Positions 6,172 through 14,124 of a stretch of DNA of 17,482 nucleotides are shown in pieces. Below the pieces are notes generated by a model, which was not told the origin of the DNA, did no database searches, and saw only the letters and a program-made list of their open reading frames with translations. Each line of letters opens with the position of its first letter. Within the stretch, counting starts at the first letter, position 1. The stretch comes from Armatimonadota bacterium. GTDB lineage: Bacteria; Armatimonadota; Armatimonadia; Armatimonadales; Armatimonadaceae. The translations under genes and the position numbers were made by a program. The stretch is taken from the NCBI GenBank assembly GCA_014379275.1, contig JACMMA010000229.1, positions 1-17,482 of the forward strand. The letters are read 5' to 3'.

Positions 6172-8150
6172 TAACTCGGTACCCCCTCAAACACGGACGC
6201 GGGCGACGCGGGCGGTGCGACCGCCTTCGGCGTCGGGCGGGTGTCCTGCATTCCGTCCGCGGTGAACTGTCCGCGGGCAACCCGCAACACTTCGGAGCGA
6301 AGCACCTGCGCATTCTCGCCCTCGACCGCGATCCGGATCAAGCGATCTATCTCACGGCGCAACGCAGACGGGTCGATTCCGTTCGCGTCGGACACGAATA
6401 TCTTGGCGTGCTCGGTGGCGCGTTTTTCCTCGTCGGTGTACAGCAGTTCCTCGTGTAATTTTTCGCCGGGACGCGTTCCGGTGTACTCGATCTTGATGTC
6501 CGCGTCCGGACGGAAACCCGACAGCCGGATCAGATCGCGGGCGAGATCGAGTATCCGAACCGGCTCACCCATGTCCAGAATAAATATCTCGCCGCCCGTT
6601 CCCATCGCCCCGGCTTGCAGAATGAGCTGTACCGCTTCGGGGATCGTCATAAAATAGCGGGTCATTTCCGGGTGTGTGACCGTGACCGGACCGCCGCGCA
6701 GAATCTGCTTACGCATGGTCGGTATCACCGAGCCGCGCGATCCCAGCACATTCCCGAACCGGACGGCGGCGTATTCCGTACGTGTCGTGCGGGCGAGCGT
6801 CTGGATGATCATTTCGCAGATCCGCTTCGTCGCCCCCATCACCGACGACGGGTTTACGGCCTTGTCGGTCGAAACCAGAATAAACTTTTTGACACCACAT
6901 TCGGCGGCGACCTCGGCGACGTTTCGCGTGCCCAGGATGTTGTTCTTTACCGCCTCTTGCGGGTTCGCCTCCATCAAGGGGACATGCTTATGCGCGGCGG
7001 CGTGAAAAACAACCGTCGGTCGCTCCTGAAGAAAGATCTCCTCGATGCGTCCCCGGTCGCGCACCGAGCCGATCACCGCCGTTGTCGCGTAGCCAAACTC
7101 GCGGATCATTTCCTGCTCGATCTCAAAAACACTGTTCTCCCCCTGCCCGACCAGAATCAGCCGTGCCGGGTTGAGCGCGGCGATCTGCCGGCATAGCTCC
7201 GACCCGATCGAGCCGCCCGCGCCCGTGACCAGCACACGCTGACCAGACACATAACCGGCGATCTTTTCCATGTCGGTACGCACCGGGGCGCGGCGGAGCA
7301 AGTCCTCGATGTTGATATCACGCACCGGCGGGCGACGTAGGCCGCCCCCGCTACGAACCATCTCCCCCACGGACGGCACGATGCAGAGCCGCGCCGTGGT
7401 TTGCTCACAGTGCGCCAGAATATCGCGGATGGTTTTGCCGGACGCGTTCGGGATCGCAATCAGGATGACGCCCACAGAAAGCCGCTTACAAATCTCCGGG
7501 ATTTCGGCGCAGTTTCCGAGTACCGGCAGTCCGTGAATACGAATCTTGCGCTTGAACGGGTCATCGTCCACAAAGCCGATCGGGAGTAAGCCGTCATGTG
7601 GCCGCCGTTTTAAGTCGCGGGCGAGCGTTTCACCGGAATCACCCGCCCCAACGATCAGCGTCCGCTGGCGCTGGGCGTCGGCGGCGGAGTTGGTTTCGGG
7701 GTTGCCTTCGCGACCGAAGCCGAGGTTTCGCCCGAGGTCGGAAAGCTCGCGGTAGCCGATGCGAACCCCGGACAGGAGGAGCATGTTGATGCCCCAGTCC
7801 ATGACCTGCATTCCCCAGGAGTAATCGCCCTGCGCGCCGAGGCCGACGGCGTACAGGAAGACATAAAACGCGACCGAGGATGCGGTAATCGCGGACAACA
7901 GGAGGCGAAGGTCCGGCAGGGACATGTACCGCCAATGAATGCGATACAGGTGAAACAGGCTGATTGCACCGAGACGAAGACCGACGAGTACCGGCAACGT
8001 CCAGAATATCACCTGCCGATTGAGCAGCGATGCCTGGTCCGGCAAGTCATATTTCAAGATATACGCGAACGCGGTCGCGGCGGTCATCAGGCAGGCATCA
8101 ATCGCCACCTGTGCCACGATACGTCGGCTGATGTTCCCCCAACGCGACAT
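6171..8150 (-). CDS. Membrane-anchored nucleotide-sugar 4,6-dehydratase (CapD/WbpM type)
   Basis: A 659-aa protein of full family length. Four membrane helices occupy roughly residues 12-130. A first Rossmann domain starts at VGAGDSGE (167-174). The catalytic extended-SDR domain has TGAGGSIGS (309-317) for NAD(P), HAAAHKHVPLME (383-394) and STDKAVNPSSVMGATK (427-442). The Met in VMGATK where short SDRs have Tyr is the known state of the long WbpM/CapD group. Members convert UDP-GlcNAc-type substrates to 4-keto-6-deoxy sugars for capsule, O-antigen or glycan synthesis at the inner face of the membrane. A clear AAGGAG precedes the ATG at 8150. The gene follows the sugar transferase by about 40 bp and overlaps the Wzi-like gene by one base. 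The exact sugar product cannot be told from sequence. Confidence 0.92.
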   Translation of the reverse strand: MSRWGNISRRIVAQVAIDACLMTAATAFAYILKYDLPDQASLLNRQVIFWTLPVLVGLRLGAISLFHLYRIHWRYMSLPDLRLLLSAITASSVAFYVFLYAVGLGAQGDYSWGMQVMDWGINMLLLSGVRIGYRELSDLGRNLGFGREGNPETNSAADAQRQRTLIVGAGDSGETLARDLKRRPHDGLLPIGFVDDDPFKRKIRIHGLPVLGNCAEIPEICKRLSVGVILIAIPNASGKTIRDILAHCEQTTARLCIVPSVGEMVRSGGGLRRPPVRDINIEDLLRRAPVRTDMEKIAGYVSGQRVLVTGAGGSIGSELCRQIAALNPARLILVGQGENSVFEIEQEMIREFGYATTAVIGSVRDRGRIEEIFLQERPTVVFHAAAHKHVPLMEANPQEAVKNNILGTRNVAEVAAECGVKKFILVSTDKAVNPSSVMGATKRICEMIIQTLARTTRTEYAAVRFGNVLGSRGSVIPTMRKQILRGGPVTVTHPEMTRYFMTIPEAVQLILQAGAMGTGGEIFILDMGEPVRILDLARDLIRLSGFRPDADIKIEYTGTRPGEKLHEELLYTDEEKRATEHAKIFVSDANGIDPSALRREIDRLIRIAVEGENAQVLRSEVLRVARGQFTADGMQDTRPTPKAVAPPASPASVFEGVPS

Positions 8151-8190
8151 GGTTCTCCTTCGGCGAGGCTGATGCGCTACGCCGTTCGAT

Positions 8191-8820
8191 CTATCGGTTG
8201 CCCCTTCCGGTCAGTACCGGAGTCACCGTGCGAACAAGTATGTGAAGATCGAGCTTCAGCGAGCGATGGTGCTTATAGTATACGTCATGCGCGACTTTCA
8301 GTTCATCGGAAAGCTCATCGCGCCCATTAATCTGCGCCCATCCTGTAATTCCCGGCAATAAAGTGTCAACCCCGCCGCGGGCACGCAACTCGTTTAGATG
8401 CGTCTGTGCCGGGAGGGCGGGACGTGGACCGACAAGGCTCATCTCGCCCTTGAAAACGTTGACCAACTGGGGTAGTTCATCCAAGCTAGTGCGGCGCAAA
8501 AACGCCCCGACTTTCGTGACCGGGCTTTCGGTCTGCTGTTGCATTTCGGCGGTGGAGATATTAGGCGCGTCCCAGCGCATGCTACGAAATTTGAACAGGC
8601 GGAAGCGGACCCCGTTCCTACCGACCCGCTCCTGCACAAAAAAAGCTCCGCCCGGTGAGTCCAAAGATACGACCAACGTGATTGCCGCCATCAAAGGAAG
8701 AAAGAGTAGGCAAAGAACGGACGCGACAACGAAATCCCATATACGTTTTGTGGATTCGTATCCGGCACTCGATGTGGATATGCTTTTCGGGGTGGAATAA
8801 GAAAGGTTCGCTAAGTTCAT
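8191..8820 (-). CDS. Initiating sugar-phosphate transferase (bacterial sugar transferase family)
   Basis: 209 aa from the ATG at 8820; the frame also runs upstream to a TTG at 8913, but that would lie in an operator-like palindrome and add a non-family extension. The order is standard for monotopic phosphoglycosyl transferases: KRIWDFVVASVLCLLFLPLM (membrane re-entrant helix, about 25-52), FKFRSM (76-81), RRTSLDELPQLVNVFKGEMSLVGPRP with the catalytic Asp114-Glu115 pair, PGITGWAQINGR, and YYKHHRSLKLDLHIL near the end. It transfers a sugar phosphate from a UDP-sugar onto undecaprenyl phosphate, the first step in building the polysaccharide repeat. First gene of a three-gene operon with the dehydratase and the Wzi-like protein; flippase, polymerase and other glycosyltransferases must be elsewhere. 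Confidence 0.92.
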   Translation of the reverse strand: MNLANLSYSTPKSISTSSAGYESTKRIWDFVVASVLCLLFLPLMAAITLVVSLDSPGGAFFVQERVGRNGVRFRLFKFRSMRWDAPNISTAEMQQQTESPVTKVGAFLRRTSLDELPQLVNVFKGEMSLVGPRPALPAQTHLNELRARGGVDTLLPGITGWAQINGRDELSDELKVAHDVYYKHHRSLKLDLHILVRTVTPVLTGRGNR

Positions 8821-8893
8821 GCGGGCAAATAAAGGGGGCAACGAGTGTAGGACTGCAATTATGGTTTCATAGACACCAGGAAATAAGAGTAAG

Positions 8894-8921
8894 TTACCTG
8901 CTTTTACCTTCAAAGGTAAAA
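8894..8921. promoter_or_regulatory. Candidate operator: three 10-bp-spaced half-sites, including a palindrome
   Basis: TTACCT occurs at 8894-8899 and 8904-8909, and its complement AGGTAA at 8914-8919, so three half-sites start exactly 10 bp apart. The last two lie in a perfect 9-bp inverted repeat, TTTTACCTT-CA-AAGGTAAAA (8902-8921). The site lies about 75-100 bp upstream of the sugar transferase start. On the minus strand TTGAAG (from 8912) and TACTCT 16 bases on could be its -35 and -10, which would put the operator over the -35. The regulator is unknown, and the site could also act on the divergent gene at 9009. Confidence 0.55.
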
Positions 8922-8996
8922 CGGACGTAAGGCAGTGTACCTAACACGGGCTGATAAATCAATCGCTTCTATCACGCCACGCACCGAAAAACCGGT

Positions 8997-9002
8997 TATA
9001 AT
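8997..9002 (+). promoter_or_regulatory. Consensus -10 box (TATAAT) of the HAF-repeat gene
   Basis: TATAAT is a perfect -10 hexamer, with six bases between it and the GTG start at 9009. Since transcription usually begins about seven bases after the hexamer, the first transcribed base should be the G of the start codon. No -35 match is seen at normal spacing, and there is no ribosome binding site between box and start. This points to a leaderless mRNA. Confidence 0.6.
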
Positions 9003-9008
9003 ATATCC

Positions 9009-10340
9009 GTGGCTTTTTACTCTTTGCTTACCGCCGTTCGGCCACATCGGGTGGCGGGCGGAATCGGCTTGCTCTTGATTAGCGCGGGCATCGCCTCAGT
9101 ACGCTACCCCTTCGCGCGCCCCACTTCGTTCAACGCGGCGGGTATGACATCCGCCATCACAGGTCCACAGAATCTGTTGCAGCGCCCATCACAAGAGGGC
9201 AACAATAATAACGAATCAGACGTCGCTTATCGCGGCTTTTCGCTGTCCACCGAGGCTCTCCCCCCGTTCCATATCACAAATCTTTCCTTATCTATGCGGG
9301 AAGGGGAGCAGTTCGATATCCTCGCGCTGTCCCAGCAGGGCGCTGTTCTGGGGACGGTTATACCGCTTCGCGATAATTCCGTCTCGCCCGGTACGAAACG
9401 CGCCGCCCCGCGAACGTACGCCGCCCGGTGGGAGAATGGCACGTTGTACCGGTTGCCGATTCCGCCCGGTGCACACCGAGTTGTCGCCGGCGACATAAAC
9501 GACCGGGGCGATATCGGCGCGGTCAGCATCCGGTATCGGCGCGGAAAGCCGTCGTTCAACCGTGTGATCCTATACCCGCGTGACAACCCTTTCCAGGATC
9601 TGGGGACACTGGATACCGAGTATGCGCAATCCGAGACGGACAATTCCTCGAAAATGCGCGGCGTTTCCGAGAACCTACTGTGCCTCAATAATCGAGGAAC
9701 ACTGATGGCTTTAGTGGGCAGTAAAAGTTGGTTCCGACGTTCCGACGGAGCAATGGCTCCTGTCGGTGACGGTATCGCGTTTGATTTGAATAACAACGAT
9801 ACCGCGGTCGGTTTTGTAGGCGCCTTTGCCAGTGGTGCGGTGATGTGGCGAAACGCCACTTTCCCGGATAAATCGTCCATGACGCAGTTACTACCGTCAC
9901 ATAAGTCACTGGAACAAGGCGGGCAGTCTTATTGGCGCGGCTCCGCGGAGTGCATCAACGACAAAGGAAACGTCGTAGTCTCGGTGCCGATCGATTCGTC
10001 CAACGGGTTTCGGCGTCTGGGTCGCACCGCTTACTACCTCTTGCGCGATGGTAAGTTGCAGTTGATCGCACAGATGCGCGGATATCAGCGGGCGCGTTCA
10101 CATATCAATGATTACGGCGACGTGATCGGGTTCGCGGACACCGACCAGCAGACGCAAAAAACTTCGCCCATCCTCTACCGGGATGGGAGGATGTATGATC
10201 TGACCGACGTGGCACAGAAGTCCGGCTGGACAATCGTTGGTGCAGCGGATATCAACAACCGAAGACAGATTCTTGCTTACGGAGTTCACACGAGTCAGGC
10301 GGATGTCACCGTGCCGATTTTGTTGACGCCTATGCGTTAG
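9009..10340 (+). CDS. HAF-repeat-like secreted or membrane-anchored protein
   Basis: 443 aa from a GTG at 9009. An N-terminal hydrophobic segment (about 15-33, VAGGIGLLLISAGIASV) suggests a signal anchor or signal peptide. The body has degenerate repeats centred on IND/LNN-x-G turns followed by beta strands: GDINDRGDIGAVS (161), LCLNNRGTLMAL (224), FDLNNNDTAVGFV (258), ECINDKGNVVVS (314), SHINDYGDVIGFA (364) and ADINNRRQILAYG (413). Several are followed by YLLRDGKL or LYRDGRMYDL strands. This pattern is that of HAF-repeat/DUF3466-type extracellular proteins, whose biochemical role is not established. No catalytic motif is visible. The gene is divergent from the exopolysaccharide operon and shares its upstream region, so co-regulation is possible. 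Confidence 0.72.
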   Translation: MAFYSLLTAVRPHRVAGGIGLLLISAGIASVRYPFARPTSFNAAGMTSAITGPQNLLQRPSQEGNNNNESDVAYRGFSLSTEALPPFHITNLSLSMREGEQFDILALSQQGAVLGTVIPLRDNSVSPGTKRAAPRTYAARWENGTLYRLPIPPGAHRVVAGDINDRGDIGAVSIRYRRGKPSFNRVILYPRDNPFQDLGTLDTEYAQSETDNSSKMRGVSENLLCLNNRGTLMALVGSKSWFRRSDGAMAPVGDGIAFDLNNNDTAVGFVGAFASGAVMWRNATFPDKSSMTQLLPSHKSLEQGGQSYWRGSAECINDKGNVVVSVPIDSSNGFRRLGRTAYYLLRDGKLQLIAQMRGYQRARSHINDYGDVIGFADTDQQTQKTSPILYRDGRMYDLTDVAQKSGWTIVGAADINNRRQILAYGVHTSQADVTVPILLTPMR

Positions 10341-10345
10341 GGAAC

Positions 10346-10406
10346 CAGGGAACAATAAAAAACCGAGGCGTGTGCTTGCCGCTCCCCTCGCCGGCACTGT
10401 TCCCTG
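10346..10406 (-). terminator. Nested inverted repeats with T tract, ending the superoxide dismutase gene
   Basis: An inner stem CGAGG/CCTCG (10364-10368 with 10386-10390) is followed on the minus strand by GTTTTTTATT, a rho-independent terminator for the superoxide dismutase transcript. An outer perfect 9-bp repeat CAGGGAACA/TGTTCCCTG (10346-10354 with 10398-10406) encloses it. The outer arms would still form on the plus strand and may help stop the convergent HAF-repeat transcript. Confidence 0.65.
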
Positions 10407-10435
10407 CGACTTATCTCCTATTTGCTTTTCACCTT

Positions 10436-11176
10436 CTACTCCCGTCCCGCGAAGCGGGATGAGACGGCGTCCCAATTCACGGTATTCCACCAAGCTTTCA
10501 AGTAATCGGCGCGTCGGTTCTGGTACTTCAGGTAGTAGGCGTGTTCCCATACATCGTTGCCCATGACCGGGTACAGACCGCCGTATTCCGCCATCATCGG
10601 GTTATCTTGATTCGGGGTCGAAAGGATTTGTAGTTTGCCATCTTTCGCGCGGGCGAGCCAGACCCATCCGGAACCGAACCGCTTTGCCCCCGCATCGTTG
10701 AAAGCGACTTGAAGGTTTTCCACGGAGCCGAACGTAGATTTGACGGCGTCCGCCAGCGGTCCGGTCGGCATCCCCCCGCCCTTCGGCTTCATCAAGTTCC
10801 AGAACATCGAGTGGTTAACATGCCCGCCCGCGTTGTTGCGTACCGCCGTACGGATCGCCTCGGGCACCTGATCGAGAGCCATGATTAGTGATTCCGGCGA
10901 CTTCGCCGCGAGTTCCGGCGCTTTGGCGACGGCGTCGTTCAGATTCTTGACGTACGTCGCGTGGTGTTTGTCGTGGTGAGTCTCCATCGTCTTTTTATCG
11001 ATGAACGGTTCCAGAGCGTTCGTCTTATATGGGAGCGGGGGCAGGGTGTACGGACCGCTCCCGGTGTCGGGGGCGTTCTTGTCCTGCGCTTGCGCCATGC
11101 GCGAAAGAAGTGCGGTCGCGGGCAAGGAAAACAGCGCGGCACGGAGTACGGCGCGGCGATTCAGAAACGAACTCAT
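10436..11176 (-). CDS. Exported Fe/Mn-family superoxide dismutase
   Basis: 246 aa, converting superoxide to peroxide and oxygen. The N-terminus MSSFLNRRAVLRAALFSLPATALL is a signal peptide with a twin-Arg pair (RR at 7-8) and likely cleavage after AQA (about residue 30), so the enzyme should act outside the cytoplasm, possibly exported folded by Tat. The catalytic domain starts at YTLPPLPY. Metal ligands by alignment with family motifs are His67 (THHDKHH), His122 (GGHVNHSMFW), Asp208 and His212 (DVWEHAYY). GGHVNHS plus TPNQDNP, which provides the active-site Gln, favours the Mn or cambialistic type. Start ATG at 11176, with GGAG 11 bases upstream. Convergent with the HAF-repeat gene. Confidence 0.95.
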   Translation of the reverse strand: MSSFLNRRAVLRAALFSLPATALLSRMAQAQDKNAPDTGSGPYTLPPLPYKTNALEPFIDKKTMETHHDKHHATYVKNLNDAVAKAPELAAKSPESLIMALDQVPEAIRTAVRNNAGGHVNHSMFWNLMKPKGGGMPTGPLADAVKSTFGSVENLQVAFNDAGAKRFGSGWVWLARAKDGKLQILSTPNQDNPMMAEYGGLYPVMGNDVWEHAYYLKYQNRRADYLKAWWNTVNWDAVSSRFAGRE

Positions 11177-11253
11177 CGGGTGTTTTTCTCCATTCGGGGT
11201 TTGCTGCGAATCGGTAGTTTACGATCCATTGTACCCAACATCCCCCTATAAAA

Positions 11254-11635
11254 GGACGTGACGGGCAACAGTACACCGTCGCGTACTCCGCAGTCGGTGC
11301 CCCGGCGACGTTTATCGATCTGTTTACGATCACGCTGTTCGATTCCCCACAGACAAACTTCGACCCCGCGACCACTTCCGGCACCCTGACCGAAGATTCC
11401 GGTACCGGAGTCCTCCCGACGAACGTAGCTTCTTTGCGATGCAACCTTCTCCGATTGCGAGAACAGCGGCACCGCGTACGGTGAGATCGGTGCGGGCGCG
11501 GCGGTGGGCGCGGTGCTCACGCGCCGGCGGCAGCGACTCACCGCCCGAGATGAGCGACTCGCGGACCGGGTGAAAAGAAAACAGGAAACGGCGCGGGGCC
11601 GTATCACTTCCGCGCTTTTTTTCGCGCCGCGGTAA
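11254..11635 (+). pseudogene. Remnant of a secreted, possibly PEP-CTERM-like protein gene
   Basis: A reading frame with no start codon begins after a TAG at 11215-11217 and gives GRDGQQYTVAYSAVGAPATF, IDLFTITLFDS and TSGTLTEDSGTGVLPTNVAS, which look like the end of an extracellular beta-rich protein. It stops at TGA 11482-11484. In another frame, GTAYGEIGAGAAVGAVLTRR, a small-residue hydrophobic helix, leads into RRRQRLTARDERLADRVKRK, like a sorting-tail anchor. A frameshift between them is therefore likely, and the 5' part is missing. A terminator (11591-11622) sits in the expected place. No function can be given; it may be a relic of a surface-sorted protein like the one at 3439-4496, but the two do not share obvious sequence. 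Confidence 0.5.
11591..11622 (+). terminator. Rho-independent terminator after the secreted-protein remnant
   Basis: Stem GCGCGG/CCGCGC (11591-11596 with 11610-11615), 13-base loop, then seven T (11616-11622). It supports a real plus-strand transcription unit having existed upstream, where no intact gene is now found. Confidence 0.75.
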
Positions 11636-11745
11636 CAGAACGTCTGATACACCGATTCGGGTACTATCGGGTGTCAAAGGACTCCGCGTTCGCTCCCACG
11701 GTATCAAAGTGCGAACGGTCCGGCGGGGCGATGCGGAGTGGCGGT

Positions 11746-12597
11746 ATGAACTTAGAAAGCGATCAACAAGCAATGACTTACATCACGACACGAGACGGCA
11801 CCAAACTTTATACGAAGGACTGGGGGACGGGACGACCCGTTATCCTGATCCACGGCTGGCCCCTTTCGGCGGACAGTTGGGACGATCAGGCGATGGCTTT
11901 CGCCGACGCGGGCTTCCGCGTCATTTCCTACGACCGGCGCGGATTCGGTCGTTCCGAACAACCCTGGGGCGGCTACGACTATGACACGTTCTCGGACGAC
12001 CTCGCGGACGTCATGGGAGCGACCGGCGCGACGAACGCGACGATCTGCGGCTTTTCGATGGGCGGTGGCGAAGTAGCCCGCTATCTGTCACGACACAGCG
12101 GCAAGAACGTTTCGCAGGCGATACTTGTCTCCTCGGTGGTGCCATACATGCTCAAAACACCGGACAATCCGAACGGCGTGCCTCAGACACTGTTCGAGCA
12201 GATGACTGCGGGCATGAAGAAAGACCGCGCCCACTTCTTCGCGGGCTTCTTCAAGGATTTCTACGGCGTTGGTCTGGTCTCGCATCCGGTCAGCGACGAA
12301 GTCCTGGAAAATTCGCGCGATGTCGCGATGATGGCGAGTTTGAAAGCGACTCTCGCCGCCGCCAACGCCTTCGCGACCACGGACTTCCGCCCAGACCTTG
12401 CGTCCTTCACCGTCCCAACGCTAATTATCCACGGCACCGACGACAAAACGGTGCCGATTGACGCCACCAGTCGCGAAACGGCGAAAGCGATTCCGCACGC
12501 AAAACTGATCGAGTACGATGGGGCGCCACACGGACTGGCGGCTACACACAAAGAGCAACTGACAAACGATATACTGGCATTCCTGCGTCAGATGTAA
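11746..12597 (+). CDS. Alpha/beta hydrolase, non-heme chloroperoxidase/arylesterase family
   Basis: 283 aa from the ATG at 11746, which has GGAG seven bases upstream; the next ATG (11773, MTYITTRDGTKLY) gives the exact family length and is the main alternative, and a GTG at 11671 is less likely. Features: oxyanion-hole HGWPLSADSW (36-45), SYDRRGFGRS (61-70), nucleophile elbow GFSMGGGE with Ser104, acid in HGTDDKTVP (Asp232 or Asp233) and base in GAPHGL with His262. Members are cofactor-free cytoplasmic hydrolases that cleave esters and can show perhydrolase/haloperoxidase side activity; the physiological substrate is unknown. It stands alone, convergent with proA. Confidence 0.9.
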   Translation: MNLESDQQAMTYITTRDGTKLYTKDWGTGRPVILIHGWPLSADSWDDQAMAFADAGFRVISYDRRGFGRSEQPWGGYDYDTFSDDLADVMGATGATNATICGFSMGGGEVARYLSRHSGKNVSQAILVSSVVPYMLKTPDNPNGVPQTLFEQMTAGMKKDRAHFFAGFFKDFYGVGLVSHPVSDEVLENSRDVAMMASLKATLAAANAFATTDFRPDLASFTVPTLIIHGTDDKTVPIDATSRETAKAIPHAKLIEYDGAPHGLAATHKEQLTNDILAFLRQM

Positions 12598-12600
12598 CCA

Positions 12601-12658
12601 CCCCCTTTCACCCCCGCCCTCCCTTCTATTTTAACGGGAGGGAGGGCGGGGGTGAAAG
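12601..12658. repeat. 20-bp perfect inverted repeat with G-quadruplex motifs on both strands
   Basis: The arms at 12605-12624 and 12639-12658 are perfectly complementary over 20 bp (starting CTTTCACCCCCGCCC), with a 14-base AT-rich loop. The plus strand at 12636-12652 has four G runs of 3, 3, 3 and 5 separated by single bases. The C runs at 12601-12623 give the minus strand runs of 3, 3, 5 and 5 with loops of 1, 1 and 5 bases. It sits between the convergent hydrolase and proA genes and probably acts as a two-way transcription end, though no T tract follows either arm. It could also be a dispersed genomic repeat. Confidence 0.8.
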
Positions 12659-12763
12659 AACGGCGGCAGATCGCTACTATGCGGGGCAACGCTAGAACCA
12701 GGGGCACTGAACGGCGCAACGTAATGGCTGCGAACGCCGGTCGAGAGGATGGATTTCCACCCC

Positions 12764-14083
12764 CTACCGAACCTGACCTGTACCACGGACCACATACTTG
12801 ATCGTGGTCATTTCTTCCAGACCCATCGGACCGCGTGCGTGTAACTTCTGGTTCGAAATGCCGATCTCCGCCCCGAAGCCGAACTCATAGCCGTCTGTAA
12901 AACGTGTCGAGGCGTTGACATACACCACGGCGGCGTCCACCTCGTCGGTGAATTTTTGTGCCGACGCGTAGGAGCGGCTAACGATCGCCTCACTGTGACG
13001 CGAACCGTACTCATTGATGTGCGCGACGGCTTCCTCCAGCGAGTCCAATATTTTCACCGCGAGTATCATATCGTTGAACTCGTTGTAGAAATCGTCCTCG
13101 GTCGCCGGGGTCACCGGGATGAGCGAGCGGTAGGCGCCCTTCAACTCGTCCACGAGCCGCACCGTACGTTCACAGCCGCGAATTTCGACGCCGCGCTCCT
13201 GCAAGTTTTGTAACAGCCCGACCACGGTCAGTGCGGGCGCGGCCTGCGAGTGGATCAGCAACGTTTCGGCGGCGTTGCAGACCGACGGGCGCGACGTTTT
13301 CGCGTTGACCACGATACGTTCGGCGAGCGTCATGTCCGCGTCTTTGTCAATGTAGATGTGGCAGTTGCCGGTGCCAGTTTCGATCACGGGAACCGTCGCA
13401 GTCTTCACCACGGTTTCGATCAGCGATGCCCCGCCGCGCGGGATCAAACAGTCCACGTATTTATTCAGGGTCATCAAGCGACGCGCCGCCGCACGATCCG
13501 TGGTTTCGATCAACGAAATCGCGCCGGCAGGAATCCCGACGCTCTCCACGGCATGGGCGAGCGTCTGCGTCAGGGCGATGTTGGAATAGATCGCCTCCTT
13601 CCCCCCGCGTAAAATACAGGCGTTGCCGGATTTGAGACAAAGCGCGGCGGCGTCCACGGTGACGTTCGGGCGCGATTCGTAGATGATGCCGATGACTCCG
13701 AGCGGAACGCGGACTTTGTTGATTTGCAGCCCGTTCGGACGGCGCCACCCGCCGACCACGTCACCGACCGGATCCGGCAGGGCAGCGACCTGCGCCAGAC
13801 CGTCCCGCATCGCGTCGATACGTTTGTCGTTCAGAAGCAGGCGATCCACCATGTGAGGGGCGACGCCGTTCCCCTGTGCGTTGCCGACGTCGCGGCTATT
13901 CGCGTCGAGAATTTCGCGGCGTTTTTTGTCGAGGGCATCCGCCATCGCGAAAAGCGCGGCGTTTTTGATCCCCGCGCCCACGGTGGCAAGTCGGTGCGCA
14001 GTCGCCTTGGCGGCTCTAGCTTTAGCGTCTACTTCCGCATAGGCGGCGGTCTCATCGGCGGTCAATTCGGTTAGCGCGTCCAT
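12764..14083 (-). CDS. proA: Gamma-glutamyl phosphate reductase
   Basis: 439 aa, slightly longer than the usual 415-420 owing to an N-terminal extension (about 20 residues). It reduces L-glutamyl 5-phosphate to the semialdehyde with NADPH, the second step of proline synthesis in the cytoplasm. Family markers: VPLGVIGIIYESRPNVTVDA (126-145), LKSGNACILRGGKEA (150-164), IPRGGASLI (214-222), TGNCHIYID (238-246), the catalytic Cys269 in TSRPSVCNAAETLL, and HARGPMGLEEMTT near the C-terminus. The ATG at 14083 is the only early start. proB is not adjacent, so the pathway genes are split in this genome. The tail of the gene faces the 12601-12658 hairpin. Confidence 0.97.
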   Translation of the reverse strand: MDALTELTADETAAYAEVDAKARAAKATAHRLATVGAGIKNAALFAMADALDKKRREILDANSRDVGNAQGNGVAPHMVDRLLLNDKRIDAMRDGLAQVAALPDPVGDVVGGWRRPNGLQINKVRVPLGVIGIIYESRPNVTVDAAALCLKSGNACILRGGKEAIYSNIALTQTLAHAVESVGIPAGAISLIETTDRAAARRLMTLNKYVDCLIPRGGASLIETVVKTATVPVIETGTGNCHIYIDKDADMTLAERIVVNAKTSRPSVCNAAETLLIHSQAAPALTVVGLLQNLQERGVEIRGCERTVRLVDELKGAYRSLIPVTPATEDDFYNEFNDMILAVKILDSLEEAVAHINEYGSRHSEAIVSRSYASAQKFTDEVDAAVVYVNASTRFTDGYEFGFGAEIGISNQKLHARGPMGLEEMTTIKYVVRGTGQVR

Positions 14084-14124
14084 ACTACAATCAGTCCTTC
14101 ATCTTAAATGCACAAGCGGATAAA

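Noticed and set aside
6615..7196. Plus-strand frame of 193 codons opposite the dehydratase
   Set aside because: Antisense to the conserved catalytic domain; composition is Arg/His-rich and no ribosome site or motif is present.
8821..8913. Upstream extension of the sugar transferase to the TTG at 8913
   Set aside because: The added residues are not part of the family, the TTG lies inside the palindromic operator candidate, and the ATG at 8820 gives the usual length.
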